Positions 1 through 7,795 of a DNA stretch of 22,942 nucleotides are shown here, piece after piece. The position numbers and the translations under genes are program-made. Numbering within the stretch: the first letter of the stretch is position 1; each line of letters opens with the position of its first letter. The DNA comes from a virus, in IMG/VR virus record IMGVR_UViG_3300025879_000118, positions 1 to 22,942 of that record. One strand, given 5' to 3'. The notes under the pieces are model-generated. The model did not search any database. It had not been told where the DNA came from and saw nothing but the letters and a program-made list of their open reading frames with translations.

Positions 1-9
1 GTTACAATA

Positions 10-327
10 ATGCAATACTACGATAGATATCAGAATTTTTTATTGAACGGACAACAAACTATTGTTCCAAATGTCAAATTGCCTTCAAAAACCACAGATA
101 AGAGGTATGTTTATAGGGCAGGAATGAGTAGATTAGATAAGATTAGTTTTGAATTTTACAATACCCCATACTTTGGGTGGTTAATTCAAATAGCTAATCC
201 ACAATACGGCTCACTTGAAAAGGATATTCCTGATGGGTCGGTATTGATGATTCCTTTCCCATTGACACAGTCCTTACAAGATTATAAAAATGCTTTAGAT
301 ACACACTTCTATTACTATGGCCGCTAA
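10..327 (+). CDS. gp53-like baseplate wedge protein
   Basis: This 105-residue protein resembles the short gp53 family of T4-like baseplate wedges, which has a LysM-like fold. In T4, gp53 helps join neighbouring wedges around the hub. The recognisable core is residues 36-85: a Y-R-A-G-x-S-R-L-D-K-I-S start, then Y-N-T-P-Y-F-G-W-L-I, then A-N-P-Q-Y-G and I-P-D-G-S-V-L-M-I-P-F-P. This is the usual LysM-like pattern of 'low-complexity start, GW, ANP, DGS, IP'. The ATG is preceded by an A/T-rich stretch with no Shine-Dalgarno sequence. Its stop codon overlaps the start of the giant downstream gene by 11 bases, which suggests translational coupling. In T4 gene 53 also sits next to a hub gene (gene 5), so the order supports the call. 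Confidence 0.85.
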   Translation: MQYYDRYQNFLLNGQQTIVPNVKLPSKTTDKRYVYRAGMSRLDKISFEFYNTPYFGWLIQIANPQYGSLEKDIPDGSVLMIPFPLTQSLQDYKNALDTHFYYYGR

Positions 328-3300
328 TTCAAACTTCAGAAAATATTATGGTGGTGAGAAGATTGCGTTTGAACAGGAAGACAATATTGTTTTAGTCGAC
401 CCAAACAAAATTATTAACTCTGATGGTCAACTTCAAGAAAGATTGGTTGAACATGAGAATTTGATAATGTATGCCAATTTGGAGGCAAATATCATTCCAA
501 GAACCAAACTTGCTTTAGGTGAAAACACAGACCAAATGTCGTCAAGATTAACGATTGCAAATTTTGGTCAAACTCAAGACGGTAAGATTAACTTCTTAAA
601 ACCTCAAGGGAAAGATTATTTTGATTCTTCTTATACTGACCAATTAACAGGTCAGAACGCACGTGGAGGTGAAGGTATCAATCAGACGCAGATTACGGAT
701 ACGGGAAATAGAAATGTAAGGAATGTTCAGGATACTCAGATGTTGGGTATAACATCTATTAATATTAAAAACAATTCATCCTTTATTCCTCAGGTAGATA
801 TTGAGATGGTTGACGTTCAGGGTAGAACATTATTTGAATTGGGTGAGAACTCTCCTTATTCTGCGTTTTTCCAATTACCATATCCACTATTTTATTTAAC
901 AGTAAAAGGTTTTTACGGTAAGGCTGTTAAGTATGAGTTGATGATGAAGAGTTTCAATGCAAGATTTGACCCAACAGATGGTAACTATAAAATTAGTATT
1001 TCATTCATTGGTAGAACCGCGGCGTTGTTGTCTGATTTGTCATTAGGTGCATTATACGCTTTACCACATATGTATGAAACTAATGTGTTGGTTCAAGAAA
1101 ATTCAGATGGTGTTGCTGAGACACCTGAACAAGCTCAAAGTATTAATCAATCATTAACCACAAAAATACAAAGTGGTATTGAAACTGAAGCGATTATTCC
1201 GAAAGTTAGAACAAGAGGTGATGATGTTTTAAATAAGGTATATCAGACATATATTAGTAAGGGTCTAATTGATGAGACACTTCCTAGACTTAGTCTAGCT
1301 CAATTAGAACTTAGGTTACAAAACCTTGAAGAATTTGTTAGACAACAATTCAATAAAGAGGATTTATCAGTTTTAAATGATATTGAACTTTATAAAAAAA
1401 CAATATCGATATATCGAGAAGACATTACACTTTTAAGACCAAACAGATGGGCTGGTGAAAATTTAGATTCAGGAAAGCGATATGTTGATAAAGAAGGTAA
1501 CATTTATTATTTAACAAAAAAATCATTGAATGGTGACCTACAAAAACAAGAGGATACACAAGAATCTCTCAGAGCAAAAATCAATGATTATAATAATAGA
1601 TTAAATACTAACGCTACTTTTGGTCAAGATGGTGAATATACTATTTTAGGTAAAACAAAACAATCTGCAATACCTATCGACATTTCTTCCAATGATATTA
1701 TAACGTCCTTATCTTATGATGATTTAGATTTGTTGAAAACATATATGGTTCAACTAAACGCCACACCTAATGATGCTGAATTGGCGGCATTTTCAGCTTC
1801 TACATTTGTAGACTTTAATCTGATTAAAAAATATTACAATAAAGATTTGACGGTAGATGAGGACTTAAGTAATGTGTTCTATACCTTCGGTGAAATTAGT
1901 GATAGTAGTAAGTTTAAAATTGGTAGTTTTTTCAATAAGTTAAACTTAATTGAAAAACAATTTACAGATACCTCTGAAATAATACAGAAAGAGTTATCGG
2001 CCGCCTTAGCTCAGAAAATTGAAAGTCCTGATGGTGGTTTAGGTTTTAGACCAACAATTAAAAATGTGATGGCGATGTTGATTGCCAATGTAGACGCTTT
2101 TTATAGGTTAATGGATGAGGTCCACAGAGAGGCGTGGAATTTAAAAGATGACCCAATTAGAAAGAGTGTGATAATTTCACCAGAAACTGCAAATGGTGTT
2201 GACTCAAAGGATTCTGTTTTAGGTTCTACTGGTGAAGAAAACTTTATTTATCCTTGGCCTCAATATTTTGAAAGAGAGGTTGACGGTAAGAATGTTAGGG
2301 ACGTTGTTAAATATCTTGGTGACCCGAGTTGTGAGGGTAGGACAAGGGCGTATCTTTATGATAAGTGGCCTGAGGTTGAATTTGTTGAACAATTTATTCG
2401 AGGAGACCTCCAAAGACGTGAAGAACAAAAGACTTTGAATTATAGAAATAGTAGAGAAACTATTCCTTCTATTTCTGTAAATGCGGTAGAATATCCTTAT
2501 AATATTGTTCCTTATACAAATTTATCTGAAGTTAATTTCTTATATGAATTGTGGGAAAGAACTTATTTAGCTTCAAACTATACAAAATTATTTAGAAGAC
2601 CAAAGAGTAGTTTGAATATGTCTCAAGTTGTGGGTGAATTTGAAGCAACTACAATTATTGAGGCTATTAAAGGAGACCCGTTCTTAAGTAAAAAATTAAA
2701 AAATTACGGTTTAAACGCCTCTAATTTTGAGTCAGTATTAAGGAGTATATCGAATGAAGGTCAAGGGCCTAGTTGGGGTAAGTTTGTCTCAGATGTTTTT
2801 GTTACTCCATATATTCAAGAATACGAAAATAACTTCCAAAAGATTTATTCTTTAGAAACGTATTACGCGGATTCTCCTAAGGCAACGATTGCCGCAGAGA
2901 TTCAAAAAAATCTTAGAGAGTATTTGAAAAGTACTACTAATAATCCGTTAACCTTTACTGATGTTTATCCACTGACCAATTTAAGTTGGTTAAGGGCGAA
3001 TATTCAAAAAGGTGCGGGTATTGCGTCAGCAAATAAAGCTAATGAAACGACTAAGACATATTTCTTTGTTGATTATAAAAAGGCGTTGGCTTCGTTTGAC
3101 CCGGCAACTGTGGAGAGTAAAGATTTTTCTTATACTCCAACAATGTTAACTAAGTGGTATAATTACGATTCTCCACCAATACAATTACCTTCCAAAGAAA
3201 CTATTAAACAAAGATATTTGGACAAGGTCGATAAGAATGAATTTTTTGTTTCTGAAGGTGTTATTGATTATACTGGTAATTACTCAGGTTATGTTGATAA

Positions 3301-6300
3301 TCCTGTTCAAACAACATCGTTATTAAACACACCATTCTTTATTAATGCTATTGATGACTCGGTAACAAAGAGAAAAAATGGTATTGAAAATCCATATGTT
3401 TCGTTAGGTTACATGTTTATCAACTCACTTCCACTACAAACGTTAAGGGAGAAGATGAATAGTGGTAAGAAAGATGAACCCTTTAGTGATTACAACTTCG
3501 CCGTTTATAATAAGTTTGCCGCCTTACATAAATTACCTTATGCGTGGGTGGTTAAGTATGGTTCGATATGGCATAGATATAAAAAATATGTTCAGACTCA
3601 GACAGATATATTAGATGGTGTTTGGGAGTCGATTGATGAGGATAATTTATTTGACCCTGTAACTTCACAGAAAACAACATCATATAAGATACCTGCAGGA
3701 ACTGGATTCACCAATGTATCGTTAGACAATACAAATACAAATGCCTTTGGTAATGTAATTCAAAGAGTGAATGTAGGGTTCTATCCGAAGTTGGTTAATG
3801 ACGTTAATTATTTATTTTCATATCAAGAAATAATTACAGGATATACTCAATCTGATTTTACAAATTATAGTCAGGGTAACACTGCATTGGGTGGTAATGG
3901 ATTGAAAGTTTATACGAATAGTCTTTCGAATTTTAATTTTATACCTGGTACTATTGTAGGTGACCCATCAAAGAGTGTTAGTGTTGTTAACAACTATACT
4001 TTCTATGATTCACCATTATTGAATGAAACTGAGTCAGTAGATAAAGTAATTTGTTATCCGTCAGCTGGTGGTGGGGATTTCAATCAATATAGATTTGAAG
4101 TGACGGACGCTAATAATAATGTTAAAACACCATTAAGACAAAGTCTGTATGACGGTTCGGTAAAAACATTATGGGGTGTATCTCATTATGGATACTTTGA
4201 TGCATCAGCGATAGGTAGACCTGATTATTACGAATATGTAAAAGCCATAGACACTAATAAAGAAGAACAACATAGTTTTGATTTATTATCCACATTTGAA
4301 TATTCTTCAATAGAGGAAATATTTGCAGTCTTCAGTGAGGAAGTCTTAGATATGTTTGAAAGTGAATTCTTAACTTTCTGTAAGGACCCTAATAGAGACC
4401 GTGTGGAGAGTGAATATCCTTTCTTATTAGATGTTTTAAAAACACTATTTTTTGTTGACCGACCTACATTGGTTGGTAATGGTGAATTGGACGGTAAATC
4501 AATTGCCCTTTCACAAAAGGAAAGTTTTAAAAGGGGTGTTCAAAAGTTATTTGACTCTAAAGTAATATATAAACAAGGTAACCCTTCTTATTATGATAGA
4601 AGAGTATGGAACTCATTTAGTGATGACACCACATACCAACCAAATCAAAAAATAGATTTTGGTAGTTATATCCCTAATACCTTACCTACTTCAGGTGGAA
4701 CTATCTCTTTAGCTGCGAGTCAGGCGAATAATCTTCAGGCGTGGGAAGCGTTACAACTATCTGTTGGTAGATATTTGGCCACGGGTTATGACTATTCAAG
4801 TAATGGGTCTGTAATAACAGATTTCTTTGTTGATATGGATATTGAGTTTAATGAGAGTAACGTGAGACAACTTAGTCATATCATTAAGATTTATGCCTCA
4901 CAAAAATTTGAGAATCCATCGATGACGGCTTCTCAGTTTATGAATAATTTTAATGATTATCTATCACTACTGAATACATCACAACAGGACATTCAAAATG
5001 TTTTATTTAGACAGTTGAATCAGGATTTGCCGAGTATTATACAAGATGAAGATAAAATAGAATCTTCGATGAAGGGAGATGTGGTTAAACTTGAACTTTA
5101 TGAATTCTTCAAAACACTAAATGATAAATGGATTGCCGGTGGAGACTTCCAAGAAAGAACAATATTTGAAGACTTCTTATTCTTAGATAGAGCGAATAGA
5201 AACATCGGTGATAAATTGATTGTTAATGTTGATGGATTAAGAAAATTCTTAAGCGCTAGAAATGGTAGAAACTCAGTTTATACTTTGATTGGTCACCTGA
5301 TTAAGGATAATAATATGTTGTTCATGGCGTTACCAAGTTATACTAATTTTTATGGTGTAAGTGAACCTTCACCAGGTGCTACACCAAGAGAGGGTATCGA
5401 AGATTCTGCATCGAGTGTGTTTGGGACATTTGCTGAAGTCGACTATTTGGATAATAGACCGAAGTTTGTGTGTCTATATACTGATAGGGTTTCTGAACAC
5501 TTAAATATGGAGAGTAATATAGACTACCGTTATGGTAATGACGGAGTAGACTTCTTCAAAGACCCTGCACTAAAGGAAGAACAAACGGACAAAGATGATT
5601 ATGCTTTTTCGAATAAGGTTGTGGCATTTAATGTGGACTTTGGTGTGAGAAACCAAGGTATATTCCAATCAGTTAGTTTGGACCAATCACAATTCAAAGA
5701 TACATCAGAATCTTTCTTGATTACAACAGATATGGCTAATCAGGCCAAAGGTTCAAAAACTTTCCAACAATCTACTTCATTATATAATATTTACAAAAAC
5801 AGAAGTTATAACTGCCAAGTATTATCGATGGGTAATGTGATGATACAACCAACGATGTATTTTAATTTGAGATATGTCCCAATGTTTAGTGGTCCATATT
5901 GGATTTTAGATGTTAACCATTCAATCACACCAGGTAATTTCACAACAACCTTTAGTGGTGTAAGAATGTCAAAATATTCATTTCCTGATGTTAAAGATTT
6001 GGTAATGAGTGTGAATTTAGATATTCTAAAACAATTAAATGACACATATAGAAGGGAACAACAAGCGACTGAAAGTAGTCAAAATGAAAGTGAAGTTAAT
6101 ACTAATACGGGTCAAACAAGTAATGGTATTAGTGGTCAACAAACGGAAGTTAGTCAAACATTCTGCACACCGTTACAACAATATGAAAACTTACCTTATG
6201 TTTCTCTAAGGACAGAAACACTGGCGTATTCAGAAATTAAGTCATATGCGGATGCCCTGTCACTATCAAATCTTAATGTACGAAGGTTAATAGGTTTAAT

Positions 6301-6748
6301 TCCGTGGGTTGAAAATACAATTAACAATGGACAGATAACCTTTAATAATGGTAATCTTGGTAATTTAATAACTGAAAAAATATTAAGAGGAATTACTAAT
6401 AACGATATTGAAGGTCAAGTTTGTGTTAATGTAGATAATCAAAATAAACCTTTGGCATCTTTTGCAGATTGGAAAACTAGTATGGAAGTAATTAAAACAA
6501 TATTGACAACATCATCAGTTTATAATGATATGACTCAGATAGGTAGTTCTGAGTATGAAAATGAATCAGAGAAACTGTACGCTAAAATTTATATCAAGTA
6601 TTATTACTCACAAATTGGTAGTGATGCTGATTTTAACCGTATAATAACTAATCCATCAAACGATGATGAGAGACAAATACAATCAAGATATAATCAAGTT
6701 GTACCTTTATTTAAGAAAGGTATTAATTGGTATATAGGGTCAATATAA
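317..6748 (+). CDS. Giant hub-like tail/baseplate protein (2143 aa)
   Basis: A very large structural protein, several times the size of T4 gp27 (about 390 residues). Residues 44-65 hold a conserved-looking entry motif (E-H-E-N-L-I-M-Y-A-N-L, then I-I-P-R-T-K-L). Residues 143-254 look like a first tube-type beta domain: S-F-I-P-Q-V-D-I-E, G-R-T-L-F-E, S-A-F-F-Q-L-P-Y-P and L-T-V-K-G-F-Y-G-K. Residues about 1790-1905 look like a second hub domain: S-M-G-N-V-M-I-Q-P-T-M-Y-F-N-L, V-P-M-F-S-G-P-Y-W-I, H-S-I-T-P-G-N-F-T-T-T-F-S-G. That pattern is familiar from gp27/VgrG/GPD-like hubs. About 1,500 residues of unrecognised sequence lie between them. A polar Q/N/S/T-rich linker follows (about 1915-1955), then a compact C-terminal domain (1957-2143). 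No signal peptide or membrane segment is seen. The hub call is inference from motif pattern and from the adjacent gp53. A tube-initiator (gp48/gp54-like) role is an alternative. Confidence 0.65.
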   Translation: MAANSNFRKYYGGEKIAFEQEDNIVLVDPNKIINSDGQLQERLVEHENLIMYANLEANIIPRTKLALGENTDQMSSRLTIANFGQTQDGKINFLKPQGKDYFDSSYTDQLTGQNARGGEGINQTQITDTGNRNVRNVQDTQMLGITSINIKNNSSFIPQVDIEMVDVQGRTLFELGENSPYSAFFQLPYPLFYLTVKGFYGKAVKYELMMKSFNARFDPTDGNYKISISFIGRTAALLSDLSLGALYALPHMYETNVLVQENSDGVAETPEQAQSINQSLTTKIQSGIETEAIIPKVRTRGDDVLNKVYQTYISKGLIDETLPRLSLAQLELRLQNLEEFVRQQFNKEDLSVLNDIELYKKTISIYREDITLLRPNRWAGENLDSGKRYVDKEGNIYYLTKKSLNGDLQKQEDTQESLRAKINDYNNRLNTNATFGQDGEYTILGKTKQSAIPIDISSNDIITSLSYDDLDLLKTYMVQLNATPNDAELAAFSASTFVDFNLIKKYYNKDLTVDEDLSNVFYTFGEISDSSKFKIGSFFNKLNLIEKQFTDTSEIIQKELSAALAQKIESPDGGLGFRPTIKNVMAMLIANVDAFYRLMDEVHREAWNLKDDPIRKSVIISPETANGVDSKDSVLGSTGEENFIYPWPQYFEREVDGKNVRDVVKYLGDPSCEGRTRAYLYDKWPEVEFVEQFIRGDLQRREEQKTLNYRNSRETIPSISVNAVEYPYNIVPYTNLSEVNFLYELWERTYLASNYTKLFRRPKSSLNMSQVVGEFEATTIIEAIKGDPFLSKKLKNYGLNASNFESVLRSISNEGQGPSWGKFVSDVFVTPYIQEYENNFQKIYSLETYYADSPKATIAAEIQKNLREYLKSTTNNPLTFTDVYPLTNLSWLRANIQKGAGIASANKANETTKTYFFVDYKKALASFDPATVESKDFSYTPTMLTKWYNYDSPPIQLPSKETIKQRYLDKVDKNEFFVSEGVIDYTGNYSGYVDNPVQTTSLLNTPFFINAIDDSVTKRKNGIENPYVSLGYMFINSLPLQTLREKMNSGKKDEPFSDYNFAVYNKFAALHKLPYAWVVKYGSIWHRYKKYVQTQTDILDGVWESIDEDNLFDPVTSQKTTSYKIPAGTGFTNVSLDNTNTNAFGNVIQRVNVGFYPKLVNDVNYLFSYQEIITGYTQSDFTNYSQGNTALGGNGLKVYTNSLSNFNFIPGTIVGDPSKSVSVVNNYTFYDSPLLNETESVDKVICYPSAGGGDFNQYRFEVTDANNNVKTPLRQSLYDGSVKTLWGVSHYGYFDASAIGRPDYYEYVKAIDTNKEEQHSFDLLSTFEYSSIEEIFAVFSEEVLDMFESEFLTFCKDPNRDRVESEYPFLLDVLKTLFFVDRPTLVGNGELDGKSIALSQKESFKRGVQKLFDSKVIYKQGNPSYYDRRVWNSFSDDTTYQPNQKIDFGSYIPNTLPTSGGTISLAASQANNLQAWEALQLSVGRYLATGYDYSSNGSVITDFFVDMDIEFNESNVRQLSHIIKIYASQKFENPSMTASQFMNNFNDYLSLLNTSQQDIQNVLFRQLNQDLPSIIQDEDKIESSMKGDVVKLELYEFFKTLNDKWIAGGDFQERTIFEDFLFLDRANRNIGDKLIVNVDGLRKFLSARNGRNSVYTLIGHLIKDNNMLFMALPSYTNFYGVSEPSPGATPREGIEDSASSVFGTFAEVDYLDNRPKFVCLYTDRVSEHLNMESNIDYRYGNDGVDFFKDPALKEEQTDKDDYAFSNKVVAFNVDFGVRNQGIFQSVSLDQSQFKDTSESFLITTDMANQAKGSKTFQQSTSLYNIYKNRSYNCQVLSMGNVMIQPTMYFNLRYVPMFSGPYWILDVNHSITPGNFTTTFSGVRMSKYSFPDVKDLVMSVNLDILKQLNDTYRREQQATESSQNESEVNTNTGQTSNGISGQQTEVSQTFCTPLQQYENLPYVSLRTETLAYSEIKSYADALSLSNLNVRRLIGLIPWVENTINNGQITFNNGNLGNLITEKILRGITNNDIEGQVCVNVDNQNKPLASFADWKTSMEVIKTILTTSSVYNDMTQIGSSEYENESEKLYAKIYIKYYYSQIGSDADFNRIITNPSNDDERQIQSRYNQVVPLFKKGINWYIGSI

Positions 6749-6768
6749 GAAAATTAACTATTTTGATA

Positions 6769-6776
6769 TATTTATA
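6769..6776 (+). promoter_or_regulatory. Candidate phage promoter element TATTTATA
   Basis: TATTTATA lies 15 bases before the ATG of the 74-residue gene. Near-identical octamers sit before the gp25-like gene and the post-gp6 giant gene. It resembles a single-element, T4-late-type promoter, but AT-rich DNA makes chance matches common. There is no obvious -35 partner. Confidence 0.3.
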
Positions 6777-6791
6777 TAGAAAAGTAATATT

Positions 6792-7016
6792 ATGAACGTA
6801 AAATCATTATTAGACCAGTATTTGTCGAAAGACACTAGAATTACTGAAAGAGATGCCGGAAATGGTTACAAAGAGGTTTGTGACTTAGACACAGGAGACT
6901 GTTATACCGTTAGTATGAGAGACGGACTTATTGAGCGAGTTGACAATACAAGACAAGTAAACAGAACCCTTAAAGTTGAAACACCTCACGGTGTGAAGAC
7001 ACTATTGAATGGTTAA
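6792..7016 (+). CDS. Small protein of unknown function (74 aa)
   Basis: I do not recognise this protein. It is a small, soluble, charged protein with no signal peptide or membrane segment. The middle has a short beta-like section: G-Y-K-E-V-C-D-L-D-T-G-D-C-Y-T-V, with two cysteines (Cys29 and Cys37) eight residues apart, followed by M-R-D-G-L-I-E-R-V-D. The C-terminus carries K-V-E-T-P-H-G-V-K-T. The start is well supported: a 15-base block ending in the ATG (AAAAGTAATATTATG) recurs with one mismatch at the start of the next gene. It sits between the giant hub-like gene and the acidic coiled-coil gene, so a virion or morphogenesis role is possible, but nothing in the sequence proves it. Confidence 0.65.
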   Translation: MNVKSLLDQYLSKDTRITERDAGNGYKEVCDLDTGDCYTVSMRDGLIERVDNTRQVNRTLKVETPHGVKTLLNG

Positions 7017-7026
7017 AAGTAATACT

Positions 7027-7647
7027 ATGGCAATCGATAATAAAATATTAGAAGAATTAAAAAGACACAACTCTATTAATTCTTATTTGGTAGAACAAGA
7101 AGAACCTGTAGACTTAGGTGATGAAACACCTGATGCGGGTGACGAATTAGATTTAGAGGTGGGTGCTGAAGAAATTCCTGAACCTGTTGATATTGAAACT
7201 GACCCTGATGTTGAGAAATTAGACGACGAGGGTAATGTTGAAGGTGAAGATATGAGTGGTGACACTGAAGAGTTAGAGATTACAGATTTAGTAAACAAGC
7301 AAAACGAAATCTCAGATAAACAAGACGAGTATATGGACTCAATGTTTGATAAGTTGAACGACTTAGAAAGCAAGTTGTCACAGATGGACCAAATCTTAAC
7401 AAAGATTAATGACATCGAAGCTAAGGTTGAGAAATATCGTGAGAAGTCACCAGAGGAGAAATTACAATTGAGAAGTTTGGATAGTTATCCGTACAATCAG
7501 AAGTTGACAGACTTCTTCGCTGACAAAGAAGTTGAGATGCAACAAACAGGTAAGAACGAATACGTTTTGACCTCTGATGAAGTAGAAAACTATTCAGATG
7601 CAGATATCAAAAAGTCATTCGATACACCTATCAATGACGAAGAATAA
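7027..7647 (+). CDS. Acidic coiled-coil protein of unknown function (206 aa)
   Basis: No family is recognised. The protein has three parts. Residues 1-22 form a short basic/amphipathic start. Residues 23-85 are extremely rich in Asp and Glu and probably disordered. Residues 86-140 are a heptad-like coiled coil (repeats around M-F-D-K-L-N-D-L-E-S-K-L). A C-terminal part (141-206) includes L-D-S-Y-P-Y-N-Q-K-L and ends acidic. An in-frame ATG at 7009 would overlap the previous gene. I prefer 7027 because the 15 bases ending there (AAAAGTAATACTATG) match the previous gene's start context at 14 of 15 positions. Highly acidic coiled-coil proteins are often scaffold or core proteins in phages, but here that is only a guess. 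A terminator follows directly. Confidence 0.7.
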   Translation: MAIDNKILEELKRHNSINSYLVEQEEPVDLGDETPDAGDELDLEVGAEEIPEPVDIETDPDVEKLDDEGNVEGEDMSGDTEELEITDLVNKQNEISDKQDEYMDSMFDKLNDLESKLSQMDQILTKINDIEAKVEKYREKSPEEKLQLRSLDSYPYNQKLTDFFADKEVEMQQTGKNEYVLTSDEVENYSDADIKKSFDTPINDEE

Positions 7648-7650
7648 CAC

Positions 7651-7679
7651 TTGACAATACACATAATTTTATATATTAT
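7651..7679 (+). promoter_or_regulatory. Sigma70-like promoter motif just before a terminator
   Basis: TTGACA (7651-7656), a 17-base spacer, then TATTAT (7674-7679): one mismatch from the full sigma70 consensus. The predicted start (about 7686) falls inside the terminator hairpin, so any transcript would lose most of the 5' arm and might escape termination. It could help drive the SSB gene, or be chance in AT-rich DNA. Confidence 0.35.
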
Positions 7680-7712
7680 AAGGCCACTCAAATGAGTGGT
7701 CTTTTTCTTTTT
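7680..7712 (+). terminator. Rho-independent terminator
   Basis: A 10-base-pair stem AAGGCCACTC / GAGTGGTCTT (one G-U pair) with an AAAT loop, followed by a T-rich tract (CTTTTTCTTTTT). It closes the 6792-7647 transcript and insulates the SSB gene from tail-gene read-through. Confidence 0.9.
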
Positions 7713-7718
7713 AGTCAG

Positions 7719-7746
7719 TTGACTTTTAAGGTTTGAAGACTATACT
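7719..7746 (+). promoter_or_regulatory. Sigma70-like promoter for the SSB gene
   Basis: TTGACT (7719-7724), a 16-base spacer and TATACT (7741-7746) lie after the terminator and about 50 bases before the SSB start. With a terminator on both sides, this gene appears to have its own transcript, as T4 gene 32 does. The Bacteroidota-type -7 element (TAnnTTTG) was looked for and not clearly found. Confidence 0.5.
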
Positions 7747-7795
7747 TATTATTGAGTTTTAAGAGAAACAATTAACAGAGTAAAAAGAAAAAATT

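Noticed and set aside
2219-2438. Short open frames on both strands inside the giant hub-like gene
   Set aside because: Both are out-of-frame shadows of a 2143-codon frame with clear structural-protein motifs.
6767-6778. Near-palindromic AT run as an operator or origin
   Set aside because: Simple T/A alternation; no second copies or iteron spacing nearby to suggest an origin.
7009-7026. Upstream ATG for the acidic coiled-coil gene
   Set aside because: It overlaps the previous gene, and the 15-base start context shared with the previous gene points to 7027.
7083-7415. Minus-strand open frame of 110 residues
   Set aside because: It is a mirror of the acidic D/E-rich coding region; the Ser-rich, low-complexity product has no start context and overlaps a better-supported gene completely.
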